64,000 nucleotides of DNA from Rickettsiales bacterium (GTDB taxonomy: Bacteria; Pseudomonadota; Alphaproteobacteria; Rickettsiales; Midichloriaceae): positions 124,001-188,000 of the forward strand of contig JALQUO010000001.1 of assembly GCA_023263785.1 (NCBI GenBank), in the 5' to 3' direction. The notes under the pieces are model-generated. The model was not told where the DNA came from. It saw only the letters and a list, made by a program, of their open reading frames with translations, and did not search any database. Every line of letters begins with the position of its first letter. Within the stretch, counting starts at the first letter, position 1. Shown here one piece after another: positions 26,427-35,632 of the stretch. The position numbers and the translations under genes were made by a program.

Positions 26427-28421
26427 ATGGCTTCAGAAAAAGACAATACTAAAACAAAACAAAAAGGCCTGACAAGACAACAAAAGGAGTCAGTATTTTT
26501 GTTATCAATAGGTACATTTCTTGAGTATTTTGACTTGATGCTATACATACATATGGCAGTCTTACTAAATAACCTATTCTTCCCACAAACAGATCCTGCA
26601 GTTGCTAAAATCTTTGGTGCTTTTGCATTCGCATCTACATTCCTATTTAGACCTATAGGTGGTTTTATCATAGGTAGAATAGGAGACAGAATAGGAAGAA
26701 AGAAAACAGTTATGATAACAACATTTGTTATGGCTGGTTGCTGTATAACTATGGCTGCATTACCAACTTATGCTGAAATAGGTATCACTGCTAGTGTTGT
26801 AATGATTCTTTGTAGAGCTTTACAAGGTTTCTCTTCTATGGGGGAAATAACTGGCACAATGCTCTATATAATGGAGTCTTTCAAACAACCTCAAAGGTAT
26901 ATATTCTCTTTCTTAGTGAGTATGCAAAGAGAGGTTGGAACATTTGTTGCATTGGTTGTGGCATCACTTTCAATAGCCCTTAATAGCCAGCTTGGATGGA
27001 GATTAGCATTTGTATTTGGTGCAGTGGTAGCAGTTGTAGGATTAGCTGCAAGAACAAGGTTAAGGGAAACTCCTGAGTTTGTTGACTATACAAGAAGGCT
27101 TAAGATGAAAAAAGCTGTCTCGTTCTTCCCTAAAAAAGGTGAATTCAAATATGATTCTCAAAAAATTAACTTGAAAACTTCCTTTTATCTTCTAGTACAG
27201 TTTTTCATTGGCTCAATAGGTTATTGTGCAGCATATTTTTATATGTCTGATATAATGAAACAAAATCTTGGTATATCAGGAACTGAAGTAATTAAGAGAA
27301 ATATAATTGTTACGATTTTCTCAGTGTTATTTTATGTTGTAATAATAAATCTTTCAAAGAAGTGGCATCCCGCAAAAATAGGTTTAGTCTTTTCGAGAAT
27401 TGTTATTTGTTACATACCTTTGATGTTTATTTTGTTTGAGTTTACAAATAATCAACCAGTGATATCAGCACTGCAGATGCTCTTATTATTTCCTTGCTTA
27501 TATGGTGCAACAGATATCGCATTTTTTAGGCATTTCCCAGTAACAAGACGCTTTACAGCTGTGGCTACAATATTTGGTTTTGGTGGTTTAGTTTTTGCAT
27601 TTATGCCTTCAATTATTTTACCAATAACATCATATTTTGGACATTATGGCTTACTTGTGTTTTTTTCATTTGGTATTTTTACACAAATACTTTCCCTTAA
27701 CTACCTAAAGAAACTAGAACAAGCAAAGGGCTGTTATTCGGATTATCCAGAAGTAAGAATAAAATCAACAGAATACCAAGGAGACTACAACTTTAAGAAT
27801 CCAGAGCTTTATGCTGGATATGATCTTGAGTGCAAATACAGCACAATGCTTCTAAATAAACTGATAGGAACAAAAGGTATTGATCAGAGATTGGTAGAGA
27901 AAGCCATGGTATTTTGTAAGAAGTGGCATGATGGACAGTTCAGGAAGTCAGGTGAAGAATACTACACACATCCTTTTACAGTGGCAGATATGGTTGTTGA
28001 ATACATTCCTTCTACTGATGTTGTAATAGGCGCTCTTCTTCATGATCTTGTTGAAGATACTGAATGTACTTTAGAACTAATAAAGGAAGAATTCAATGAG
28101 AGAGTTGCTCAGATAGTTCAAAGACTCACAAGGATCAAAACTGATGAAAACAGCAATAAAGTGAAGGTTTCAGTAGAAGAACTAATATCTGATATGAAGA
28201 AAGCAGATGATCAAGAAGCTCTTCTCATAAAAGAGATAGATAGATTACATAATCTTGTAACAATAGAATCTATGTCAAAGGAAAAACAACAACACACAGC
28301 AGGTGAAACAATGGAACACGTTATGCCTAATGTTGCTTATGCTGTAGATAACCTTAATCTTGATAATAAATTAAATCTAGAAGATAATTTATTAGGAGGT
28401 ACTTCTAAGAAATCAGACTAA
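26427..28421 (+). CDS. ProP-like MFS transporter fused to a SpoT-like HD hydrolase domain
   Basis: 664 residues in two modules. Residues 1 to about 430 are a 12-helix major facilitator of the ProP (proline/betaine-proton symporter) type: SIGTFLEYFDLMLYIHMAV, then the loop GRIGDRIGRKKTVMIT, RALQGFSSMGEITGT and RLRETPEF. Residues about 480-640 match the HD domain of RelA/SpoT: YYTHPFTVADMV, ALLHDLVEDTE (HD at 539-540, ED in place), LTRIKTDENSNKV, and EIDRLHNLVTIESMSKEKQQ. No synthetase or regulatory domain follows. The HD half therefore looks able to hydrolyse (p)ppGpp-like nucleotides. The frame is continuous, so this is a true fusion. It overlaps the convergent ABC-F gene by 9 bases. Confidence 0.9.
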   Translation: MASEKDNTKTKQKGLTRQQKESVFLLSIGTFLEYFDLMLYIHMAVLLNNLFFPQTDPAVAKIFGAFAFASTFLFRPIGGFIIGRIGDRIGRKKTVMITTFVMAGCCITMAALPTYAEIGITASVVMILCRALQGFSSMGEITGTMLYIMESFKQPQRYIFSFLVSMQREVGTFVALVVASLSIALNSQLGWRLAFVFGAVVAVVGLAARTRLRETPEFVDYTRRLKMKKAVSFFPKKGEFKYDSQKINLKTSFYLLVQFFIGSIGYCAAYFYMSDIMKQNLGISGTEVIKRNIIVTIFSVLFYVVIINLSKKWHPAKIGLVFSRIVICYIPLMFILFEFTNNQPVISALQMLLLFPCLYGATDIAFFRHFPVTRRFTAVATIFGFGGLVFAFMPSIILPITSYFGHYGLLVFFSFGIFTQILSLNYLKKLEQAKGCYSDYPEVRIKSTEYQGDYNFKNPELYAGYDLECKYSTMLLNKLIGTKGIDQRLVEKAMVFCKKWHDGQFRKSGEEYYTHPFTVADMVVEYIPSTDVVIGALLHDLVEDTECTLELIKEEFNERVAQIVQRLTRIKTDENSNKVKVSVEELISDMKKADDQEALLIKEIDRLHNLVTIESMSKEKQQHTAGETMEHVMPNVAYAVDNLNLDNKLNLEDNLLGGTSKKSD

Positions 28422-29480
28422 CCAGTCTGGTTTTACATCTTCCAGATTACCTTTAGCGATATGTATCTTCCTCTTTGCAGAAATCGCTAAAACATGAGTT
28501 GCAGTAGAATTTATAAAACTTCTATTGTGACTTATGAACATCACAGTTCCTTCATAGTTTTTAATAGCATCACTCAGGATCTCTGCACTCAAAATATCTA
28601 AATGGTTTGTGGGCTCATCCAATAACAAAAAGCTTGCATCCTGAACCATTAGAGATGCAAGGCTTAATCTGCCCTTTTCTCCTCCAGAAAGTACACCAGC
28701 AGGTTTATAAACATCATCTCCTTTAAATAAAAAAGATCCTAGTAACTTCCTTGCTTGTAGATCTTCTAATCTGTTACCAGACATCTTAAGATTTTCTAAA
28801 ACTGTTTTATTTAAATCCAAATGCTCAGTTTGATCCTGTGCGTAATAAGCAATCTTCACATTGTGTCCTAACTTAATTTGACCATCAAGCAATGGGATCA
28901 TACCAACGATTGACTTCATAAAAGTTGACTTTCCTAAACCATTAGCACCAATTATTGCAATTTTTTGTCTCAGAGATACATGCATTGATATATCTTTTAT
29001 GAGTGGCCTTTCATGGCCGATTGAGCAATCAATTAACTCAAGTACATCCTTACCACTTTTTTGCACTAGAGGTATCCTGATGTTTACCTCCATATCACTT
29101 CTATCGACTTCAATACTACCAACTTCTTCCTGTAATTTAGCTATCATTTTTACTCTGCTCCTTGCTTGTGATGCCTTTGTTGCCTTCGCACCGAATCTAT
29201 CAACAAAATCCTGAGCTTTTTTTATTTTATCTTCTATATTCTTTCTTTCAGCAATTTTGCCTTCTTGTTGAGACTCATATTGCTCTAGAAAATCATCATA
29301 ATTTCCATAATACTCATTCAAAGACCCATTTTTGAGGTGTAAAATTACATTTGGTAATCTGTTCAACAGCGACTCATCATGAGATACAAAGAGAACTGTA
29401 CCTTTAAATTTTTTCAGATAAGTCTCAAGCCACATGATTGTAGGTAAATCCAGGTGATTTGTAGGTTCATCAAGAATCAA
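28413..29480 (-). pseudogene. ABC-F ATPase, C-terminal part (frameshifted from N-terminal part)
   Basis: 355 codons of an ABC-F protein, the family of soluble twin-ATPase proteins that act on ribosomes (Uup, EttA, antibiotic protection). The piece begins inside Walker B of the first ATPase (ILDEPTNHLD) and contains the inter-domain linker and the whole second ATPase: Walker A GANGLGKST, signature LSGGEKGRLSLASL, Walker B FLLLDEPTNHLD and the H-loop VMFISHNRSF. It has no natural start; the TTG at its 5' end is the codon for the Leu before Ile-Leu-Asp-Glu. It continues the 29477-30013 frame after a -1 shift, which would restore a 533-residue protein. It could be a decayed gene, a slippage-rescued gene or a sequence error. 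Confidence 0.8.
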
Positions 29481-30013
29481 AAGTCAGGCTTTTTCATGAG
29501 CAATCTAGCCATTTCCAATCGCATTCTCCATCCGCCAGATAGGTTTTTAGGATCATCGTATATTGTGTCTTCATCAAATCCAAGTCCACATAGTAACTTC
29601 TCAGAATTTCGTTCAAAAACATATCCATCTCGATCTCTAAATTCTGTCTCAAGAGATTCAAACTTTTCATATAACTCTTCTGTGTATCCTTCATCAAGAT
29701 CTCTGCTAACTTTTCTGAAATCAGCCTTAAGCTTGAATAAGATATCATCTCCTGCCATACATTCTTCTAAGATTGTCTCTTCAGGATTAGGATTAGGTTC
29801 TTGTGGCAAATAACCAATTACAAAGCCTTTTGATTTCATAATACCTCCTGAGTCACCTTCTTCTAATCCACACAAAATGTTTAACAAGGTTGTTTTACCT
29901 GCGCCGTTGACTCCTACAAGAGCTATAATGCCGCTTTGAGGGAAGTTATAGCTGATGTTTTTTAATACAAATCTTGAGCCGAAAGATTTTGATAAATTAT
30001 TTATACTCAACAT
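29477..30013 (-). pseudogene. ABC-F ATPase, N-terminal part (ends at frameshift)
   Basis: 178 residues from the ATG at 30011-30013 (MLSINNLSKSFGSRFVLKNI), 5 bases after the rimM stop. It holds Walker A GVNGAGKTTLL, the Q-loop region IGYLPQEPNPNPEE and the signature LSGGWRMRLEMARLL of the first ATPase domain, then stops at TGA exactly where Walker B should start (LMKKPDF followed by stop). The break is at a T4 run (29479-29482); one extra T would read on as Phe-Leu-Ile-Leu-Asp-Glu-Pro in the next frame. Everything on both sides is well conserved, so any loss is recent or bypassed. Confidence 0.8.
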
Positions 30014-30018
30014 ACAAA

Positions 30019-30522
30019 TCAAAACATTGTTGGCTTTCTCACTATTATTTTTCTATCCTCAGCATCAACCTCGACTACAAAATCATCAGTAAATGGATAC
30101 ATAGTTGTTTTTCCATCCTCAAGGGCTCCTATTTCCAAAACATCTGATGCACCATAGTTCATGACATCAACCACAACACCAAGCTTACTACCATCTTCAA
30201 AAAATACATCCATTCCAACAAGATCTGCATAGTAAAAACCACCATCATTTACGTCAGGGAGATCTGATCTATCTACCAATAAGTCTGTGCCGATGAGTTT
30301 TTCAGCATCTTCTATTGATTCTATGCCAGCGATTTTAACCACCGCTACAGAGCCTTTGACAGATACAATAGTTTGTATTTTATAATCTTTACCTTTTTCA
30401 TCAAAGATCTTTGAAAAGGTTTTTATATCCTTTGGATCTTCAGTAAAACACTTGACTTTTACATATCCTTTTATTCCTGAAGTACCAACAATTGAACCTA
30501 TAGTTATGTGACTTTTATTCAT
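30019..30522 (-). CDS. rimM: Ribosome maturation factor RimM
   Basis: 167 residues, normal for RimM, which binds S19 and helps mature the 30S head. The N-terminal barrel domain starts ITIGSIVGTSGIKGYVKVKC (the G-x-x-G-I-x-G signature), and the PRC-barrel C-terminal domain contains FYYADLVGMDVFFEDGSKLG and YGASDVLEI, ending with MYPFTDDFVVEVD. It is the first gene before the ABC-F pieces on the minus strand; partners often found with it (rpsP, trmD) are not adjacent here. Confidence 0.95.
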   Translation of the reverse strand: MNKSHITIGSIVGTSGIKGYVKVKCFTEDPKDIKTFSKIFDEKGKDYKIQTIVSVKGSVAVVKIAGIESIEDAEKLIGTDLLVDRSDLPDVNDGGFYYADLVGMDVFFEDGSKLGVVVDVMNYGASDVLEIGALEDGKTTMYPFTDDFVVEVDAEDRKIIVRKPTMF

Positions 30523-30611
30523 CAGTTTTTTTCTTTAAAATATACTGCAATCCATTCAGAAAACAAACTATGATATAGTTTCTAAAAATAAAAACTAAAA
30601 AATTACAAAAA

Positions 30612-31640
30612 ATGTTTCAAGGTCTATACACAGCTCTTATCACTCCATTCAATGAAGATGGATCAATCGATATGGACAGCATCTCAAATTTGGTTCAAAA
30701 GCAATTTGATGCAAAAGCTAATGGAATAATTCTATTTGGCACATCAGGGGAAGGCATGACTTTGACTTCAGATGAAAGGCGAGAGATCATCAGACACGTA
30801 ATTGATCTTGTGAACTGCTTTGCGTCAAAGAGCAGAGTTCTAGTTGATGGGAAGCCATTCAGACCTCATGTGATAGTTGGCACAGGAACAAATTGTACAG
30901 CAACAACAATCGAGCAAAGTCTTCAGGCAGAAAAGCTTGGCGCTGATGGTGTAATGGTTGTGACTCCCTACTACAATAGACCCTCACAAGAAGGGATATA
31001 TAGGCATTACAAGAGCGTTAATGATGCGATAAACATACCAATAATTCTCTACAACATACCTACAAGAACAGGTGTAAATATAGATGACATTACTCTCATC
31101 AGACTCATGAGACTAAGTAATGTTTGTTCTCTAAAGGATTATGATAGTCTGAGACCTATCAGACTTTACATCGACTGGAGCGATCAGGAGCTAAGACTTC
31201 CAGAAGACAATATCATCAAAGGAGAAGATTCCTTCATAAAAGATGCGTACAGCAGCTATGAGCTATTTGTAGGAGCTTGTACAAGCAAATTTACTATCCT
31301 TGCAGGGGATGATGTAAATAGTTTATCAATTTATGTAAATGGTGGACATGGATGTGTATCTGTTGCTTCTAACATTATTCCAACTATCTGTTATGAACTT
31401 CATAAAGCAGCCAAGGAATCAGACATGCAAAGAGCAAAGGCAATTCATGCACATCTGCATCCAATATACAATGCTCTATTTTATGAGGTGAATCCTGTGC
31501 CAGTAAAGTATGCTGCCTATAAGATGGGATTGATAAAAACCCCGGTTGTAAGACAGCCGCTTTATGCTATGTCAAGCCATAATCAAGACAAAGTTGAAAA
31601 GATCCTTGTAAGATATGGCTTTATGTCTCAATATGCTTAA
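30612..31640 (+). CDS. dapA: 4-hydroxy-tetrahydrodipicolinate synthase, with insertions
   Basis: 342 residues, about 50 more than the usual 290. DapA condenses pyruvate with aspartate semialdehyde, the first step to diaminopimelate. Active-site parts are present: GTSGEG (the second Thr of the usual GTTGES is Ser), TPYYNRPSQEG, ILYNIPTRTG (Tyr and Arg of the proton relay) and the Schiff-base Lys in CSLKDYD. Two insertions stand out: about 11 residues (FASKSRVLVDGKPF region) before VIVGTGTN, and about 32 residues between the catalytic Lys and the FTILAGDD strand. The family end NPVPVKYAAYKMGL is intact. It overlaps the convergent aatA gene by 4 bases. Confidence 0.93.
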   Translation: MFQGLYTALITPFNEDGSIDMDSISNLVQKQFDAKANGIILFGTSGEGMTLTSDERREIIRHVIDLVNCFASKSRVLVDGKPFRPHVIVGTGTNCTATTIEQSLQAEKLGADGVMVVTPYYNRPSQEGIYRHYKSVNDAINIPIILYNIPTRTGVNIDDITLIRLMRLSNVCSLKDYDSLRPIRLYIDWSDQELRLPEDNIIKGEDSFIKDAYSSYELFVGACTSKFTILAGDDVNSLSIYVNGGHGCVSVASNIIPTICYELHKAAKESDMQRAKAIHAHLHPIYNALFYEVNPVPVKYAAYKMGLIKTPVVRQPLYAMSSHNQDKVEKILVRYGFMSQYA

Positions 31641-32839
31641 GCAGCTAATTCGAAGCATGCCTTCTCTATTCTTTTGCATGCTTCAACTATATCAGCATCC
31701 TTCACTGTGTATGAGAATCTGATGTAGTTTGGTGTCCCGAATGCATCTCCTGGAGCTCCTATTACCATTGCCTTTTCAAGCAGATACATACAGAACTCAT
31801 GACTATTATTAACCTTTCCATTCGATGCTTTGATTACCTCACTACAATCAATCCACATATAAAATGCACCAGTTGGCTTCTTACATTTTAAGAAAGGAAT
31901 CTTTGAAACTAACTCATAGAAAGTATCTCGTCTTTTTTGTAGTAATGCTTTACATTCTGGTAGGAAATCTTGTTGTCCATTGAGAGCATCAATCACAGCA
32001 TACTGAACGATCGAACAAGTATGAGAAGTACTGTGTGATTGAACCATTGTCATTGCTTTGATGAGTTCTTTAGGACCAGCACCATATCCTAATCTCCAGC
32101 CAGTCATTGAATATGATTTCGAAGCTCCATTTACTGTGAGCACTCGATCTTTTAGTTCAGGCACAACCTGTGCCATGGTGAAGAACTTCCTGTCATCATA
32201 AATCATGTGTTCGTATATATCATCTGACATGATCATCACATGAGGATTCTCAAGCAATACTTGACCTAAAGCAAAGAGTTCAGCTTCCGAATAGACTTCC
32301 CCTGTAGGGTTATTTGGTGAATTAAGAATGAGCCATTTTGTACGTGGAGTGATTGCTTCTTTTAGTTGTTGAGGTGTCAATTTAAAATCACTCTCTACTG
32401 AACATTGAACAACAACGGGAGTTGCTCCAGCAAGTAGAACCATATCCATGTAAGAGAGCCAATAAGGTGCAGGTAGAATTACTTCATCTCCATTATTTAT
32501 AGTACTTTGTAATGCTACAAAAATGGTTTGCTTTGCACCACTGGAAACTATTATTTGATCTGGTGTGTAGCTCAGTTGATTTTCCCTTAGAAACTTAGTG
32601 CAAATTGCTTCCCTTAGAGGTTTGACTCCAGCAACGTCTGTGTATTTTGTTTTTCCTTCATCAATAGCTTTTTTAGCAGCACCTTTAATTGAGTCAGGTG
32701 TATCATAGTCTGGTTCACCTACAGCAAGGTTTATAACTGGTAGTCCTTCTGCACGCATTTCAGCAGCTTTGCTGCTCATTGTTAAGGTCGCAGACGGCTT
32801 AACATTTTTTAAATTAATGTTGAGAAGATCTTTTCTCAT
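31637..32839 (-). CDS. aatA: Aspartate aminotransferase (class I/II, AatA type)
   Basis: 400 residues, a PLP enzyme of fold type I, subgroup I-gamma, close to the aspartate aminotransferase of Rickettsia and Rhizobium. Motifs are LAVGEPDYDTPDSIK, SSGAKQTIF, LPAPYWLSYMDMV, ILNSPNNPTGEVYSEAEL and NGASKSYSMTGWRLGYG, in which the Lys forms the PLP Schiff base, and the substrate Arg in NYIRFSY near the end. It links oxaloacetate and aspartate, which feeds the DapA pathway. Its stop overlaps the dapA stop by 4 bases. Confidence 0.93.
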   Translation of the reverse strand: MRKDLLNINLKNVKPSATLTMSSKAAEMRAEGLPVINLAVGEPDYDTPDSIKGAAKKAIDEGKTKYTDVAGVKPLREAICTKFLRENQLSYTPDQIIVSSGAKQTIFVALQSTINNGDEVILPAPYWLSYMDMVLLAGATPVVVQCSVESDFKLTPQQLKEAITPRTKWLILNSPNNPTGEVYSEAELFALGQVLLENPHVMIMSDDIYEHMIYDDRKFFTMAQVVPELKDRVLTVNGASKSYSMTGWRLGYGAGPKELIKAMTMVQSHSTSHTCSIVQYAVIDALNGQQDFLPECKALLQKRRDTFYELVSKIPFLKCKKPTGAFYMWIDCSEVIKASNGKVNNSHEFCMYLLEKAMVIGAPGDAFGTPNYIRFSYTVKDADIVEACKRIEKACFELAA

Positions 32840-32925
32840 TTTTTCTTTTTAAAATAGTTTGATTTTTATTCAGTCTGTCATATAACCAGTTTTAAATAAA
32901 ATAGTAAAGTCCAAAATTAAAACAA

Positions 32926-34299
32926 ATGCAGTTAAAAGGTAAAAAAGTCCACATCATTGGTATCTGTGGCATAGGAATGAGCACTATAGCTATGCACCTC
33001 AATAATCTTGGAGCAATTGTTCAGGGGAGTGATATTGCAACAGATGGCGAAATGGGACAAAAACTTAAAAGCATTGGGATTAATGTCTCAGATCACTCTG
33101 CAGAGAATATTACTGAAAATCTAGACTTTATAGTCAGATCAACTGCAATACAGGATAACAATATCGAGATTATAAAAGCCAAAGAACTTAACATTCCAAT
33201 CCTCAGCAGAAGCGATATATTATCTGAAATCACAAGACAACATAGTTGTGTTGTTGGTATTACTGGAGCCCATGGGAAAACAACAACAACAACAATGACA
33301 GGAGAGCTACTATATAAACTAGCCAGAAACCCTACTGTATTCTCAGGTGGTGTGATGGGTTTTTGTGATAGCAACTTCAGAAGTGGTTCAAAGGCTTTGA
33401 TGGTAGTAGAGGCAGACGAATCAGATGGAACTTTTATGCGTTTAAAAACAGACATAGCAGTTGTTACAAACATAGAGTTTGAACATGCTGAGTTCTATAA
33501 AGATTTTAATGAGATGATTGAGGTTTATGAAATCTTTGTGAATAACATAAACGTACAAAAGGTAATTATATGTGGAGATGATCCTGGAATAAAAAGTTTA
33601 AGAATTAATCCATCTAAAGAAATTATAAGCTATGGATTTGATCAAAACAACGATATTTACGTAAAGGACATAGAATTTTCTGGAGATAAAATTGACTTCA
33701 CAATAGTTAAAAATACAAAAGAATTTGGAAGATTTTCACTAAACGCAATAGGTATCCATAATGTTTTAAATGTCATAAGTGCCTTTGCAGTTGGCTCTCT
33801 CTTTTGCTCATCAGATGATGAATTTATAAAGATATCTAAAGAGATGATGAAAAATTTCAGAGGTGTTGCAAGGCGATTCAACCTCCTACCAAACAATAAG
33901 AATCTCACAATTATAGATGATTATGCACACCATCCAACTGAAATAAGAGCTACAATCGCATCAGCAAAACAGATGGGAAAGAGAGTTGTTGCGGTGATTC
34001 AACCTCACAGATACACAAGACTAAACGCTCTGATGGATGATTTTGTATCTTGTCTTGATGAGGCAGATATAGGAGTTGTAACTGAGGTTTATTCTGCTGG
34101 TGAGAATGCAATTGAAGGTGTTTCTAGTGAGATATTATACAAGACAATGTTAGGTAAAGGCAAGGCAAAAGAATACCACTTTATTAGTACTCCTGATGAG
34201 CTATATGAATTGCTTGACACAATAGTAATGGATGATGTAGTTGTTTTTATGGGAGCAGGTAATATAACAACTTGGGCAAAAAGTTATGCAGCTTTGTAG
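32926..34299 (+). CDS. murC: UDP-N-acetylmuramate--L-alanine ligase
   Basis: 457 residues, full length. MurC adds L-alanine to UDP-MurNAc, the first peptide step of peptidoglycan synthesis. Domain 1 starts KVHIIGICGIGMSTIAMHL, the ATP P-loop is GITGAHGKTTTTTM, the central domain has VVEADESDGTF and NIEFEHAEFY, and the C-terminal domain carries DDYAHHPTEIRATIASA and QPHRYTRL. It stands alone rather than in a dcw cluster. serS follows 67 bases downstream on the same strand. Confidence 0.97.
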   Translation: MQLKGKKVHIIGICGIGMSTIAMHLNNLGAIVQGSDIATDGEMGQKLKSIGINVSDHSAENITENLDFIVRSTAIQDNNIEIIKAKELNIPILSRSDILSEITRQHSCVVGITGAHGKTTTTTMTGELLYKLARNPTVFSGGVMGFCDSNFRSGSKALMVVEADESDGTFMRLKTDIAVVTNIEFEHAEFYKDFNEMIEVYEIFVNNINVQKVIICGDDPGIKSLRINPSKEIISYGFDQNNDIYVKDIEFSGDKIDFTIVKNTKEFGRFSLNAIGIHNVLNVISAFAVGSLFCSSDDEFIKISKEMMKNFRGVARRFNLLPNNKNLTIIDDYAHHPTEIRATIASAKQMGKRVVAVIQPHRYTRLNALMDDFVSCLDEADIGVVTEVYSAGENAIEGVSSEILYKTMLGKGKAKEYHFISTPDELYELLDTIVMDDVVVFMGAGNITTWAKSYAAL

Positions 34300-34366
34300 A
34301 ACCTCTGAGTCGATCAATTGAAATTTTTGTACTATGCATCTATATTTCAAAGTAAAAAGTAATTAG

Positions 34367-35632
34367 ATGCACGATATAAAATACATCAGAGCATATCCTG
34401 AGGCATTCGATGAGGCAATGCATAAAAGAGGCTTGAAAATAAAAGCACAAGAAATCCTTGCAGTCGATGCTGACGTGAGAGATAGCAAAACAAAGCTACA
34501 AAACCTTCAGCAAAAAGTGAATGATCTTTCTAAGCAGATAGGAATGATGAAGCCTAAAGGCATTGATGCATCAGATCTGATGTCACAGGTTGAGAATGCG
34601 AAATCAGAAATGACTGAAGTCACTCAAACACTTGAAATTCATGAAGTTAAGCTCTTTGAATACCTTACAACAATCCCAAACATACTGAGTGATGATGTGC
34701 CTTACAGTGAGAGTGAATCAGACAACAAGTTAATAAAAACCCATAGAGAGCCAAAAAGGTTTGTTGCCAAGCAACACTTTGAACTTGGCGAGGATCTCGG
34801 TATGATGGACTTCACTCAAACAGCAAAGCTATGTGGTAGTAGATTTGTAACTCTTAAGGATGGTCTTGCAAGGTTAGAGAGGGCTCTTGTGAACTTCATG
34901 TTAGACATTCACACTAGGGAGTTCGGATACAGAGAGATGTCAACACCATTTATGGTGCGTGAGTCAACAATGTTCGGGATCGGTCAACTTCCGAAGTTTG
35001 CAGAAGATTCATTTGTGGTCGATAATGGTGAGTATAGGTTGATACCAACAGCAGAGGTAACCCTTACAAGTATGGTGGCGGATACAATCCTACGTGAAGA
35101 AGAATTACCATTGAGGCTAACTGGATGGACTTCTTGTTTTAGATCTGAAGCAGGAAGTGCAGGACGTGACACAAGGGGCATGATTAGACTTCATCAGTTT
35201 TCGAAAGTGGAATTAGTAAGCATTGTGAAGCCAGAGGATTCAAATGCAGAACATGAAAGGATGCTTTCTGCAGCAGAAACAATCCTACAAAGATTGGAGT
35301 TACCATATAGAGTTATGTTGTTATGTAGTAAAGACACTGGCTTCTGTGCAGCTAAGACATATGACATAGAGGTATGGCTTCCAGGACAAGACACATACAG
35401 AGAAATATCAAGCTGCTCTAACTGTCATGGATTCCAAGCGAGGCGTATGAAGGCACGCTACAAAACAAAAGAAGGTAATGAATTCCTACACACATTAAAT
35501 GGCTCAGGACTGCCTATAGGACGTACGGTAGTTGGAATAATGGAAAACTATCAGAATACTGATGGATCAATATCTATCCCTGAGAATCTCATAAAATATA
35601 TGGATGGTTTGACAAAAATTGAGACCCTGTGA
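34367..35632 (+). CDS. serS: Serine--tRNA ligase
   Basis: 421 residues, class II synthetase. The N-terminal two-helix coiled-coil arm that grips the long variable arm of tRNA-Ser spans about residues 30-110 (VRDSKTKLQNLQQKVNDLSK). Catalytic motif 2 is TSCFRSEAGSAGRDTRGMIR, with FSKVELVSI following. Motif 3 is GSGLPIGRTVVGIMENYQN. The stop codon is followed with no gap by the stop of the convergent thiolase gene. Confidence 0.97.
   Translation: MHDIKYIRAYPEAFDEAMHKRGLKIKAQEILAVDADVRDSKTKLQNLQQKVNDLSKQIGMMKPKGIDASDLMSQVENAKSEMTEVTQTLEIHEVKLFEYLTTIPNILSDDVPYSESESDNKLIKTHREPKRFVAKQHFELGEDLGMMDFTQTAKLCGSRFVTLKDGLARLERALVNFMLDIHTREFGYREMSTPFMVRESTMFGIGQLPKFAEDSFVVDNGEYRLIPTAEVTLTSMVADTILREEELPLRLTGWTSCFRSEAGSAGRDTRGMIRLHQFSKVELVSIVKPEDSNAEHERMLSAAETILQRLELPYRVMLLCSKDTGFCAAKTYDIEVWLPGQDTYREISSCSNCHGFQARRMKARYKTKEGNEFLHTLNGSGLPIGRTVVGIMENYQNTDGSISIPENLIKYMDGLTKIETL

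Noticed and set aside
30523-30611. Lysine riboswitch in front of dapA
   Set aside because: The gap is only 89 AT-rich bases with no room for or trace of the conserved L-box core.
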